Assembly: GCA_900073065.1 (NCBI GenBank)
Contig: FJOG01000003.1
Span: 165,790-229,789, forward strand
Length of the DNA stretch: 64,000 bases
DNA from: Phialocephala subalpina
Lineage: Eukaryota; Ascomycota; Leotiomycetes; Helotiales; Mollisiaceae
Reading direction: 5' to 3'
Below, one piece after another: positions 1 to 11,942 of the stretch. The translations under genes and the position numbers were made by a program. Positions within the stretch are counted from its first letter, which is position 1. Each line of letters begins with the position of its first letter. The notes below the pieces were generated by a model that made no database searches, was not told the origin of the DNA, and saw nothing but the letters and a program-made list of their open reading frames with translations.

Positions 1-1105
1 AGTAGCAGTGATCATTCACACTCTGGTCAAATTCCTTGAGACCAGGTCACATGCAGATACCCAGCAGATCTTGCAGGCACGCTTCTTTCTAGCATTGATT
101 GTCAATACATCAATTCTGCGATCTCGAAATCCAGATGCCTTGCCACTTGGATCCAAGCAACTTCGAGAGCTACTAGTCTTGAGAGCAATGGGTGGCATTT
201 GCGGTGCAGCTGGGTTCTATTGTATGTATTTTCGCAAGTGTGGAGTTTGGGGACAATACTTCGCTTTCCTGCTCACTGACATTGCAATGGCACCAGATTC
301 TCTCAGTTATCTCCCACTTGGCGATGCAACAACTCTGAATCTCCTCGCACCCCTGGGTGCCGGTCTTATTCAAACCTTCGTTGGCAAGGGAAGGTTTACT
401 CCCATTCAACTCGCTGCAGTATTCATCGCGTTCATCGGTATCGGCCTGGTGACAAAACCGGGACTTACTTTTGATCTGATCACCAGAGGATTTGCTAGTC
501 CTTTGGCTTCCGCCGAGCCGCAAAGCTATCAGTCGGGTAATATCAATAAAGGCTTCGGCTGTGCCCTTCTTGGTATTATTGGCGGCATTGTAAGATCCAG
601 GCCCAGCTTCTCCTCATTTTCGGTCTAATAAAGTTAGCTTTCTTATACCACAATCGCGAGCATTGGAAATAGAGTCCACCCGTTAGTCATTTCCAATTGC
701 TTTTCTGTTGGTATGCTGGTATTTAGCTCCGTCTGCTTTGCACTGTTGCCAGGTGTCACCTTCGACTTCCATCTCGACCTTCTTCAGTGGCTTGTGTTGG
801 CAACAATTGGTCTTTTTGGGACCTTGATGGTAAATCCTGATCTCTGAAGTTGAGCTTTAAGTTAAGGGTGCTAATCTCTGTGATTTTAGGAATATCTTTT
901 GACTGCTGGACTTGCGGAGGAAAAGCGTGGCTATGCCGTACATATGCTTTACTCACAAGCAGTATTAGCTCTCATAGCACAGGCCTTGGTGTGGCATATC
1001 GTGCCAGACATTGCATCATGCGTTGGAGCATTCCTCATCGTACTTGGTCTGTTCTTCATATCAGAGTCTGAAAGGAACGCATGTGAGCAAACATCAGCAG
1101 TATGA
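1..1105 (+). CDS. EamA/DMT-family membrane transporter, 5'-truncated by the window edge
   Basis: The gene is the 3' part of a drug/metabolite transporter of the fungal SLC35G-like type, an integral membrane carrier whose substrate cannot be told from sequence. I read four exons: up to 237, 307-589, 638-829 and 890-1105. The introns (238-306, 590-637, 830-889) have GT-AG ends and restore one frame. After splicing, the family pattern YLPLGDATTLNLLAP follows a short helix, and GIIGGILSYTTIASIGNR crosses the second junction, as in EamA proteins. Repeated hydrophobic segments run to the end (VGAFLIVLGLFFISESE) and the stop is at 1103-1105. No initiator is present in the window; the reading frame is open from base 2, so the start lies upstream. 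No regulatory signal is visible. Confidence 0.85.
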
Positions 1106-1720
1106 AACGAGATCAAGCTTCTCTTGTATGATTTCCAAACCGTCATGTGTCCCGAGCCCAAGAACTTCTGCCATTTATATTTTCTCACCACTTGCGGGGT
1201 ATTCTCTACCTCGAATATAATTCACTCCACCTCCCATCACAGGTCACTCTTGGATTTATATATTTCTTCGATATCCGTAACCAGTCCCAACAACCTACTC
1301 TCACAAACCTTTACTCTCGTCTTATCATCGAGTTAGCAGGAGGAAGAATCGATTCTGGAGCACGTGTTGAGCAAGAGTGGCGCTGAATGCTATCAACGTA
1401 TGGCGGGCAGTCGAGAGATGTGCGTGCGAGGAAATGCGAAAAGGCAGGCAATCGAGAAATAGGAAAATGAGTTGGGTGTTTTGTATGAACTTGGTCGAAT
1501 AGTGGTTGAAACTCGACTCGATCGTCTCTTCGAGATGTGTGAGCATGGAGAAGTGATGCCTCGGTGGTGATATGTAGGCTTGAAGTTTGACAACACCCCG
1601 AAAAAAAAGTTGCGGCACTACATCTTCAACACAGCAGCCATGGACGACATCGAATCCCTCGAACTGCTCTCACGGTCTCGAAAGTGACCTCAGAGTTGCA
1701 GAACCATCTCAGTATCAGCG
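1106..1720. other. Intergenic stretch without a recognisable gene
   Basis: Short open frames exist on both strands, but none shows codon-like composition, splice signals or a family pattern. It forms the 3' flank of the transporter and runs into the AT-rich block. I see nothing functional. Confidence 0.6.
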
Positions 1721-3600
1721 ACAAAAATTAATTATTTCGATAAAAATTAAATATTGAATTCTTTATTTCTATATTATACAAATTATAAAAGGAGTCTATT
1801 ATAAAGAATTAATTTAATATATATAATATAAAATGTATTTCTAAAGAGAATAAATTAGAATAATTCTTTTTAAAAGAATTTGATTATTAATATTTAATAT
1901 TTAAACTCAAAACTCGAAATGAATTTTAATTTTCTATTTGCTCGAACCCTTTATATTCTAACCGCGTGGTTTTTAACGAATAAGGGTCTAAAGTTATATT
2001 AAATTAGTATTGCGCTAAGTAATTAATAATATTAAAAAAAGAAAATTTCAAATTTTAAATTTTAATAAAAAAATAATTATAAAATATAAAGATAATATAA
2101 ATATAAAAAATATAAAAATAATAATATTAAAGGTTTAAATTATATATTTATTAATTTGATATATTTATTTATTATATTTATAATTTTTCTTTAATTAATT
2201 TTAATTTTCGATTATTTTTTCTTATAAATTTAATTCTTATTAATATTAATAATCAAATTATTAAAAGTATTATTTATAAAAAACTTAGAAAATTTTATAA
2301 TAAGCTTTAAATTCTTATTAATAACCGTTTTTATTAATTGTTAATAACGAATTTTTTTAATAATATTTAATTTAAAAGAATTAATATATTAAATTTTATA
2401 ATTCCTTTATTATTTAATTTGAGATTTCATAATATTTTTATTTTTAATAATATAAATAAATTATTAAATAAATTTTAAAATAAAAGAAATAAAAATATTT
2501 CTTAATAATAATATTTTTTTATAATTATAAAATTAATAAATTAAAAGTATTTAATTATTTTTAATAATAAAAATTAATTTAAAATTAATTTGCTTTTTTC
2601 CCCTTTATTAAACTCTAAAGAAAAAAAATACAAAACTTTAAACGAAATTATATTTAAATGAGAAATATATAAAATTTCTAATATTTTTAATAAAATATTC
2701 GATAAATAAAAGAATTAAATTCATAATTNNNNNNNNNNNNNNNNNNNNNNNNNNNNNNNNNNNNNNNNNNNNNNNNNNNNNNNNNNNNNNNNNNNNNNNN
2801 NNNNNNNNNNNNNNNNNNNNNNNNNNNNNNNNNNNNNNNNNNNNNNNNNNNNNNNNNNNNNNNNNNNNNNNNNNNNNNNNNNNNNNNNNNNNNNNNNNNN
2901 NNNNNNNNNNNNNNNNNNNNNNNNNNNNNNNNNNNNNNNNNNNNNNNNNNNNNNNNNNNNNNNNNNNNNNNNNNNNNNNNNNNNNNNNNNNNNNNNNNNN
3001 NNNNNNNNNNNNNNNNNNNNNNNNNNNNNNNNNNNNNNNNNNNNNNNNNNNNNNNNNNNNNNNNNNNNNNNNNNNNNNNNNNNNNNNNNNNNNNNNNNNN
3101 NNNNNNNNNNNNNNNNNNNNNNNNNNNNNNNNNNNNNNNNNNNNNNNNNNNNNNNNNNNNNNNNNNNNNNNNNNNNNNNNNNNNNNNNNNNNNNNNNNNN
3201 NNNNNNNNNNNNNNNNNNNNNNNNNNNNNNNNNNNNNNNNNNNNNNNNNNNNNNNNNNNNNNNNNNNNNNNNNNNNNNNNNNNNNNNNNNNNNNTTAATA
3301 AATAATTTTAAAGTTTATTATAATATACTTATATATAATTAATTTTTCTTTTTTTTCTTTTTTTGAAGGTTCGAAATAAATTTAATATATAAAAGAATAA
3401 ATATAATAAAATTATATAAATTTTTTAAAATTTTTTATTTATATTAATTAATTTGAGAGTTTATATTAATTATATATTTTTTAGTATATAAGAAGCTTTT
3501 TATTTTTTGAAAACAATTAAATATTTTTACTTACTTTATTTATAGGCTTATATTACGTATAACTAATTACTTTATACGACGATTATCGAATTAGTCCAGC
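1721..3600. repeat. AT-rich, RIP-like degenerate repeat block containing an assembly gap
   Basis: Base composition falls abruptly to almost only A and T from about 1721, with long runs of TAA, TTA and AAAA motifs and hardly any CpG or CpA left. Gene sequence returns after about 3600. No open frame survives. In Pezizomycotina this is what repeat-induced point mutation leaves of transposons. The right end matches an LTR element elsewhere in the window (see 3535-3840), so I infer a RIP-destroyed retrotransposon copy. Confidence 0.75.
2729..3294. other. Assembly gap (N run)
   Basis: These are 566 unknown bases inside the AT-rich block. They probably mark a place where repetitive AT-rich sequence could not be assembled. 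Confidence 0.99.
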
Positions 3601-3840
3601 TTATTAACTGTGACGAAGTAACCTACGGTTATGCGCTCGTTTATTGCCCTTCTATAGTAGATATGTTTCTGGGAAGGCCCTTCGCTGGCTGTTGATATTG
3701 GCGCAAGTATCGCCAAAATCACTATTCGATATGCCAAGGACTCCCAAGGACTTCGTCGAGCCCAGCATGGGACTGGTCTATCTCCTCCTCATTCTTGTCT
3801 TCCTTCTTATCATTTTTCTCGTCATTTTTGCCTGACACTT
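3535..3840 (-). mobile_element. Degenerate 3' end of an LTR retrotransposon, antisense
   Basis: Read on the minus strand, 3660-3610 contains GAAGGGCAATAAACGA followed by AACCGTAGGT. The same blocks, in the same order and spacing, occur at 33984-34022 just before the LTR at 34030. Further along the minus strand, about 3555-3540, GCCTATAAATA matches the TATA region of that LTR (34263-34273). Most differences look like C-to-T or G-to-A changes. I infer that this is the internal 3' end plus a RIP-altered LTR of a related copy. A lysine- and glutamate-rich open stretch at about 3770-3835 (minus) may be the end of its polyprotein, but it shows no diagnostic motif. Confidence 0.5.
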
Positions 3841-4575
3841 ACAAGGGCCAGGCTACGATAGGTGTCTTATGCGAAATCAAAGTGGCTAATATATTAGCTA
3901 GCTAATTAATCAACTAATTAGCTATTATTTACCATTTTCGGATATACCTAGCCCGGCAGGGGTAGGATTCCAATTCTGAGAGAGAAAGACTGTGGACTAC
4001 GCGTCCTATGAAAACCTGCTCGTTGGTCAACCTTGGCGTTGACATGATTGATTAACCTCGCAGAAAGAAATATGTACTGTGCAGTTGATAACCACGAGTC
4101 TGGGTCTCTTCAGCAACGAGTGCCTGGATTATATCAGCCACCTCTAAGCGGTCGAGTAACACTGGTGCTAGCTAAAATAATCCTAGTAAGGCTTCACCCA
4201 CATTGTCCCGCTTCTGTGGTTTCGGAATCATGCATCCCCGCACCTCAGTTTCTGACAACTGAAATGAACATACCAGTACATAAGCTTGTCGTAGAGATAA
4301 GGGCGGCGGCGGCCGACGGGCTTCTCGAACCCTCACAGATATGGGATATAAAATTCGCGATAAGAAGGGAACTTTCTGATAGACGGCTCCTATCCAAAAG
4401 TGGGAAGTGAAAGTCCCGCCTCATGATAAGCTTTTTGTCGTTATCAAACCTTGGCCGAAATTGGGTCTATGCCATTCAGCCTTGTGAAAACAGGTTGCTG
4501 CTCACAAACCAAGTTTATATAGACCCTAGAGCCCGGAGCAATAACCAAAGTGAAGAGTGTGTACCGATAGTTAAT
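3841..4575. other. Intergenic stretch upstream of the permease
   Basis: An open frame of 120 codons lies at 4048-4410 on the plus strand, but it has no recognisable domain, no good start context and no splice partners, so I do not call it. The rest is normal-composition intergenic DNA that should hold the permease promoter. Confidence 0.5.
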
Positions 4576-6249
4576 ATGGACGAACGCATCCACGATACTG
4601 AGAAGGGTTCGCCGCCCAGCGGTTCTTTGTCTGAAAAGATACCTACAATACCTACATTCATGATAACACCATTTATAGAAGTACACAAGGACAAATTACG
4701 GACCCAGCTGCACCGATATGGAGCCAAAAAGTGAGAATCTGGATTCGAACTTCAGGTGCGGAGGAGGGAGGAATCGAGCGAATTCCCGAAGAGTTGCGTA
4801 CGAATCAGAGCCCGAGAGATCTCTTCACGGTGTTCATGAGTGTTAATGTCGGAGTCGCAACCCTTGCTTTCGGTACTCTTGGCCCTGCGCTGTTTGATCT
4901 GGGATGGTGGGACTCTTTCCTATGCCTTCTGTTCTTCAACATTATTGGATCTATTCCTCCTGCATTGATGGCGACTTTGGGTCCGAAGCTTGGTCTACGA
5001 ACTATGGTTATACCGCGTTACTCCTTTGGCTGGTATCCTGCAAAGATCATTGCTTTCATCAACTTGTTGAATCAAATCGGGTGGGCGATGGTCAATGCCA
5101 TCGCCGGAGCTCAATTCCTGTACGATATTGGTAACCAGAAACTTCCGATGTCAGTGGCGGTGTTGATCATTGGCCTTTTGGCTATGATTATTGGCATGTT
5201 TGGATACAAACACGTACACACGTTCGAGCGATACTCATGGATGGTTGTCACTGTATGCTTCATAATTGTTGCAGGGTTCGGAGCAAAGCACTTTGTCAAT
5301 ACTCCCATGGGAAGCGGACCATCTGAAACTTCCAGCGTTCTCTCATTTGGGACAACAATAATTGGATTTCAGATCTCGTGGGGCCCAATTGCAGCTGATT
5401 ACGGTGTCTACATGCGCGAAGATCGTGAGTAGCTCCCCTTGTCCGTCACACACATGAGCTTACAACTTTTAGACAAACCTGCAAGTGTGTTCTGGTGGAC
5501 TTTTGCCGGACTGTTTATATCTCAGTTCCTGATTGAATTGCTTGGGGTTGGACTCTACACGAGCGTCATGGGTAGCGACGCATTTCAAGCGGCATATGAC
5601 ACAGCAGGAGTTGGTGGCCTGACCGGACAGATATTTCAAGGATACTCTAGTGGAGTCGCCGGATTTGGAAAGTTCATTCAGGTGCTCTTGAGTTTCTCGG
5701 TGCTAGGAGTCGTCGTTGGTAATTCTCCTCGACATTTAGCTCCTTGTATAAAGTACTGAATTCTGTACAGTGAACATATACTCTCTCGGCTTGAATGTTC
5801 AGGCCATTGGATGTGGTCTCCTAAAGGTACCTCGACTAGTATGGTCCCTTCTTGGCGGGGCAATCTTTCTCGCGGCTGCGGTTGCAGGTCGGAACCATCT
5901 AGCGTCGGTCATGGAGAACTTTCTCAACGTTATCGCTTACTGGCTGACCCCGTTCCTGGCAATCATGTTCCTTGAGCACATTATTTGGAGGCAAGGATAC
6001 AACTATAATATCTCGGCATGGCAGGATCCACGTAAGCTTCCCTACGGGCTCGCAGCTTCGTTCACATTTGTGGTAGGCACTGTCTTAGCGATTTTGTGCA
6101 TGAGCCAGACTTGGTGGGTAGGACCAATTGCTTTGAAAGTTGGGAATCCTCCATTCGGAACAGATATCTCATGGGAGTTGGCATTAGGCGCAACAGTGCT
6201 GATGTATGTGCCCTTGAGGTGGCTGGAGCGGAAGAAGTGGGGCCTGTGA
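4576..6249 (+). CDS. NCS1-family purine/cytosine permease, 5' end disrupted or non-canonically spliced
   Basis: This resembles fungal FcyB/FCY2-type nucleobase:cation symporters of the plasma membrane, which take up cytosine and purines. The body is complete: conserved IERIPEELRTNQSPRDLFTV before the first membrane helix, then about twelve hydrophobic helices (VNVGVATLAFGTLGPALFDL, AIGCGLLKVPR) and the end PLRWLERKKWGL. Introns at 5425-5472 and 5719-5770 are canonical and in phase. The problem is the N-terminus. An open segment starts with ATG at 4576 and reaches LHRYG at 4720; the conserved part resumes at 4756 as AEEGGIER. The 35 bases between them have an AG acceptor (4754-4755) but no GT donor at 4721, and the GTGAGA donor at 4731 leaves only 25 nt and the wrong frame. 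Either a splice site is lost, the N-terminus lies elsewhere, or there is an assembly error. The family call is secure; the 5' model is not. Confidence 0.8.
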
Positions 6250-6696
6250 AGACTACTGAAGACTTCTTTGCAAGGTTGTCGGTACTGGAGCAGCTCGGAA
6301 GTGTGTCAAATGTTGCAGAAGCTCTCCTCGCTCTTGTTCCATAGACAAATTTCGCATTGGAGTGGAGCCTCTCCTGACAAGATACTTAGCGAAGCCCCTG
6401 TTTGAGCGCATGAGATTATTTCTGAAATGCTGTATTGGAATATATATTGGAGTGTCTTGACTGCCTTGGGTATTTGAGGTAGACTTGACGGCAAAGGGCC
6501 AGAATGTTACCAAAATGATAACCCTTTCAGCCACAAGCTTCAAGCTTGCCCATCTCACTTTCCAATATGTTCCAAGCCTTCAATGCATCAAAGTTAATTC
6601 ATTGAATTCTAGAGTATGTACAGATGTTCCATAGCTTCAGCCTTCATATTATCGATGATTAAGCCCAATAGCACTCGTGTTCAAGGAAATTACTCT
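6250..6696. other. Convergent intergenic stretch
   Basis: This lies between the 3' ends of the permease and the cytochrome b561 gene. No credible coding frame is seen; it presumably holds both polyadenylation regions. Confidence 0.6.
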
Positions 6697-7482
6697 TCAG
6701 CCCATCAGAGGTGGACGTTCCGCGACCTCTTGCTTCTCTTCTTCAATCTCAGCAATACTCTTGCTCTTCATCAGTCCCCCTCTAAGCCAATCCCACATCA
6801 CCAACACAAACCATATACCTCCGAAGACGCCCAATATCACAAAATTCCTAATCAAGGAATGGGCATGCACAACACTTCCAATACCAACAAGCTTGAATCC
6901 CAGCCCCTGATTAATCATACCAAGTATAATCGCGACTCTGCCATTCCAGCGATGAATATATGCGAACACACTCTTCCCACCAGTCTTTCGAAAGTGCAAA
7001 TGTTGGAGAATGCCCATGGCAGGTTGAATTATAATGATCATGCATGTCGCCAACAAGCCAATAACGACATGTGCTGGAATTGTTCCCATCGAGAACATGT
7101 GCAGATCGTTTGCTATATCGATGCCTAGACCCATGGCTGCAATCATCATTGCTAGGCCGAGAATCTGGAGGGGGACGTGAACTGAGGTGACGATCCGGAT
7201 TTTGCGGAGGAAGGAGGGGAGGGGTAAGTGAAGGGCTATGGCGCCGAGAGGGTACAGGACTAAGAAGACGACGGACATCATACAGGCGTGTGCGTTGCGT
7301 TTGCGGTAGAAGATCTTGACGGGATCGTTGTATACAAGCTCACCGCTAGAATCTTCTGCGATTTGCTCGGCGAGGAGGAGAGTAGGTGCTAGGTGAGTCA
7401 GTTTGATTGTTTATTTTGTACCAGCTTTCTTACTGAAAGATAGAGCTGTGAGGACGATGAAGACGGAGTTAAACCGAGACAT
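6697..7482 (-). CDS. Cytochrome b561-domain membrane protein (DOMON-less type)
   Basis: The predicted 246-residue membrane protein probably binds two b-type hemes and moves electrons across a membrane, as cytochrome b561 / ferric-reductase transmembrane proteins do. Exon 1 (7482-7434) encodes a hydrophobic signal-like start (MSRFNSVFIVLTALSF). Intron 7389-7433 is canonical and in phase. Exon 2 (7388-6697) follows the b561 core: NAHACMMSVVFLVLYPLGAI in helix 1, SVHVPLQILG, then HVVIGLLATCMIIIIQPAMG, YIHRWNGRVAIILGMINQGL and a last helix. The histidines in the first helices and in the IHRW motif are the expected heme ligands. The tail after the last helix is acidic (IAEIEEEKQEV). In the related cellobiose-dehydrogenase-like fungal family this domain often follows a DOMON domain; none is encoded here. 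The start was chosen because it gives a signal peptide and a perfect splice junction. Confidence 0.8.
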
Positions 7483-9392
7483 TCTGGATTAGCTTCTTAA
7501 GACGAGGATAAGTTGAAGGAGTCAGGCTGAACCAAGTCGACAGGGCGTAATGTGCTAGAACAATTGCCGAGATTGGCAAAGTTGTCGAAAACCGAATACA
7601 ACAGCACTTCAGATAAACATTTCTTAGAGAAGCAGGTTGTGCTCTGAAGCATATATGGTCTTGGCAGGTGTTTAATAGCATTATTAATTTGCTCGCTGAC
7701 ACAGAAGCGCCAGGGCCACAGCGCCCTCGGGCCACTGATACCCGGTGGGTTTTATCATCGTCGCATCAGATTCTTAAGCCAATAGAAAAGTCTTAATAAA
7801 GGATGCGCGTTCTGATCCAGACGTAGAACTTGGTTTTCCTATCAGAAATGCTGGATACAGCAAAAGGTACGCTGGCTTTGCTGCCGTAAGCACAGGGGCT
7901 TCGGATTCGGGTGTCGTATTTCGTCATGTTCTTAATCCCGATGTCGCTTAGAATTGATTGTTATTGGATCCTCGTTAAGGCGCATCTCATCCCTGCTCTA
8001 AGGAAACCAGGAAATAGCTCGGAAGGGATCCCACCTAAGGGAAGGTGAGTGCGGCGTCAAAAAATATGCACCGAATGGAAGCTCAACGTCGAGTGACTCG
8101 AAGACTCACCATGGAAACCAGAACAGATCGCTCTTCATGATCTGTCACCCTGTGACAGGTTCGAGGAAGCCTTTTGTAATCCTCCAGGTCCGCGGTTTCA
8201 GGGCGCGGCTGTGACTGGAACCTCCTTGATTTTCGTTAGCTGCATATTCTAACAGTTCACCCTACATTATCACACTTACACGCTAAAATGGATCGAGCGG
8301 CTCGTGCTTCCCTCCTTTTGAATAGTTGTCCGGAAAACAGCCAAAATCTGCTTAAGGCTGAGGGCGATTCTTCCGTGCTGTATTTCTGCCTATGTTTCTT
8401 CACGAGTCGAACTAGGCAGTCTACCGTCGTAGGTGCTGCAGATTTCGCTCGGGGAACTGAAGAATTGCTCGTCGTATTCGAAAGTGTTTGATCAAGTTAA
8501 GGTTAGTGGAGCCGATCTTAAACTCCATGCACGATGAAAGCAAGTTATCCCCGCAAACGCAATGATGCATGCAGCCGCATATCCCGAAGATCCCTACGAT
8601 CACGAGCCGCGCATAAGTTCCCTCTTAAGGGCTTTGCGAATTTTCGAATGCCTTTCTTCCGTCCTTGACTTGTTCGATTGTCACTTCCGCTGACATCGAC
8701 GCTGCTGGCGTCGGTCTCTTCCTCGGTGGGAACGAGCGGGTTACCGATGAATGTCGAAGACATTGTAGAGGACAATACTGACCCAGAGCGACTACAACAA
8801 CAGGCATCAGCATCTTCACCTGGGAGAGTTTCTTGACTAATGTGCAGGCGGGAGTGCATTGGCGTGCGTGCTCGCCGAGAACAGCGCAATCTTCACGTGA
8901 ACATTCCGGAACCACGATTTAACATATGGCGCGTGACGCACGCATGAACAGGCCAAAAGTCCTTCTGGAAACGAGATACTCGAATTCATCCGGATTATAC
9001 TATATACATCCCATGCTGGGATGCCTGGATCTTGGGTAGGAAAAACTACTGCAGAGCTTGAAGATTTACTATGAAGTTGAACGAATTATCTCTCTGGTCA
9101 AATATAATCGTGTAAATCGCCACTTGAATTGCTAGTATAACGGGCAGCTTGAAACATCACAAATTCGCTGCTTGATTTATGAGGATTTACACACAAGACA
9201 GTTTCCCAGTAGCTTGCAGGTCTAGCTTCATGTAAAATCGCAACAGCGAATTAAAATATGTATGTGATGTGAGTGCTTTTGATCATTTACGTTGCCTAAC
9301 ACTACAATCACTACATGTTGTGTTTCTTCCTTTACCAGAATTCGCTATTGCTTCCCAACCTTGTCTGAGACTGGCCAACGCTTAGACGAGGG
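7483..9392. other. Gene-poor stretch between the b561 gene and the dynamin-like gene
   Basis: Several short frames occur, for example 8288-8491 (plus) and 8545-8889 (minus). The latter encodes a serine- and aspartate-rich then arginine-rich peptide from an internal Met (MSSTFIGNPLVPTEEE), but I recognise no family and no splice partner. I call no gene here. A small gene at 8545-8770 (minus) cannot be excluded. Confidence 0.45.
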
Positions 9393-11942
9393 TTATTCTT
9401 GTTCAAAGAAAGACCGTCTCGCAGCAAATTTCGACTTCTTAGATTTCTTCTTGGAGTAGTACGGACTTTCTTCGTCTTCGGGTTCCTTGGGTGCCTCTTC
9501 GGGTTCCTTGGGTGTCTCTTCGAGTTCCTCTTTACTCTCTACGACCTCTCTAGAGGGTGGACTTCTGCAACCATAAGACCTTTCGGACAGAGTTCGAACG
9601 TCCTCCTGGGGTAAATCGGACCCATCATCAGACTCCTCGTCGGAGTCGCTGGAATCGCAATTGGCAGATTTGAACTGGTGGACTACTTGAATCGTGCCAT
9701 CATCCACACCTATCCGGCACATAAATAACAATTTGAAAAGGGGCAAGCAAGGTGTCTTTCTTACCAAGGACTCTAACGCCAACGAAGTGCTTGCAGGTTT
9801 CAGAGCCTTTCATGAGGACCTCCAGCTGCTTGGTCAATTGTTCCCGCTCGGCACGATTCTCCTCAGATTCACCAGCGATCCCGGTAACAAGGTCGGCGGG
9901 CATGGAAGTGACAGTTATGAGAGAAAAGATATTCTGAAGCGGGGAGATAAGCTTGGCTTCGATAACTTCGATTGCGATATCATCGACGAAACGTTTCAAA
10001 GCAACCTGTTCAAGTACACCGACGGAGTTAGCGACGAGTTTCATAGCAGTAAGGGTTTGGATGGAACAGAGGGAAAATAGGCGACCTTGTAATAAGCCTC
10101 CATACAATCCAAAGCTTCGGAACATGCGAAGCGATTCATGTCTGGCTCTGTACGTTGCACGAGAGACACCACGAGCTGGCGGAGGTCTTTGGTCTGTTGG
10201 ATATATACAGATCCGAGGGCAGATACCCCAAAGAAATCTTTTACAATCCTTGAGTATTCATCCTCCTTTCGTTCGTTCCGGACCTTCTGGAGAGTATCGG
10301 TGAAGTAATGGTTGTACGTGATTGGATGACTTGTCTGATGCGGCATGAGCAGCTCAGCGGTCTTCGCCTTCAAAGCTTCTAATAGCTGATTCAAGGCGGG
10401 CTCGAAGATCTTTTGGAAGAGTGCTTTAGAGGTTGCGGCATCGGCGACATAGGTAGTTGTAAGACTGAGATATTCTTTAGTGGCCTTCCAGACTTTCCCG
10501 ACATACTTCTGGGTGATCGCTTCCCAAGGAGTTGATTGCTCCAGGAACAAATCTGCCACTATCATAGGATTGAAGGTGCCCGGCAACTCTCGACCCCTGG
10601 TCCTCCGCATCAGGTGCTGTATGTGATCCATGAATTCGTCTCTGGTAGTCGGAGTCACGCCCTTAGGGACATGGGTCTGGCCTACGGGATCGGTGATCTG
10701 GCGACGGTGGCCTTGTCTGGCGATATGTTCGGCGAACTCTAGGTTGAGATTTTGTACCACAGCCCGAATGCGTTTTCGATAGCCGGGTTCGGAGTTAGCG
10801 TCCTCAAAGAACGGATCGTTATACGTGCCATCCACAGACGCCTTGATCAGAGACTGGAACGATTGACTGATATGGAGTAGGTAAAGCCGCTGTTCGTCCA
10901 AGGTTGCTCGAGGTTTCCCAAGCTTATCCAGTCGGCTGCGGCAAGCATCGGATTTGATTTCGATTTCGTTAATCAGGCTGGGTAATTCGGCAGCGATTTG
11001 TCCGAGGAGGACTTTACTCAGTCTCTTCCGTAGCTTGTCGATGCCCAAGAGCGGCCGAGACAGTTCTTCCCATATTCCTTGGGAGAAGAATTCCTCTTCC
11101 TTAAGGTCACGATCCGCCAATGACCACTGACCCGTTTCAGAGTCCATATTTTTTAATACATGCCATCCAAGACGGAACTCCACGTCCTGGTTCCTCGCAA
11201 GGGAGACGTACATAGCTTCACTCTCAGAGCCAGCAATCAAAGTATCGGGCTTTGTGATGACGCCCAGCGTTCGTGTACCCTTCCTATCAGCAGCGCGGGC
11301 GAGCTTCAACACAATCTGGTTCGCATAGTCGTTCTTCGCCGAGACCACCGCGAGGATGATGCTTCTTGGCTCCTTCATATAGGCTTGCACGACATCCTGA
11401 ACTAGCTCGACATCGGAAGCAGATTGCTGCTTCGTTTCGGAGTGGATAAGCCCAGGCAGGTCGACAATGGTCAAGTGAGGCCTATCAGGACCCGAGACCT
11501 CAATACGAAGGAGGTCTTTGGAGAAAGCTCTGCCATGCGTGGAGATTGCCATAGCTGCCTTGGCGTTCTCAATCAGAGTTGGAAGCTCATCAAAGCCATC
11601 CAGCTTCTCGTGGAAGGAGCCGAGGGCAAGCTGCTCGGCCTCGCTGCGAGATTGATGCGGGACGATTGACACGGTCACGCCAATGTGCGACGTCTTGCGG
11701 AGGACTAACTCTGTTGGAAATCGGGTGCACAAGTTGCTCTTGATAGGAAATGACACGCCAGAAATGGCTTCCAGCACAGAGCTCTTCCCAGATGACTGGT
11801 CGCCGCAGACGATGATCTGTGGCAATGAGACATAATGACTGATGCCTTGCGAACGGAGACAATCGATAGAGTCCAAAAGTTCTAGCTGATCCTTAGAGCA
11901 CAATCCATCTAGGGCGTCTGTCTGGAAAGCTTTCAGTATCAT
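9393..11942 (-). CDS. Dynamin-superfamily GTPase (Mx/Vps1-like)
   Basis: This is a predicted 804-residue large GTPase that would self-assemble on membranes during fission or remodelling. Start 11942 (MILKAFQTDALDGLC) has A at -3 and places the GTPase domain right at the N-terminus; a further upstream Met in the same frame is less likely. Exons are 11942-10086, 10005-9765 and 9709-9393, with canonical introns of 80 and 55 nt. GTPase motifs are intact: GDQSSGKSS (about residues 47-55), CTRFPTEL with the switch Thr (about 73), DLPG (about 161) and TKPD (about 230). A middle/stalk region follows. The junction at 10086/10005 rebuilds AYYKVALKRFVDDIAIEVIE, the start of the GTPase effector domain. 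There is no PH domain. The C-terminus is a low-complexity acidic stretch with KEPEEAPKEPE, ending in a basic SKKKSKKSKFAARRS tail, which could mediate lipid or partner contacts. It is divergent from the SET gene across 1.3 kb. Confidence 0.9.

Noticed and set aside
4048..4410. 120-codon plus-strand frame upstream of the permease
   Set aside because: No domain, no start context, no splice link to the permease; composition looks random.
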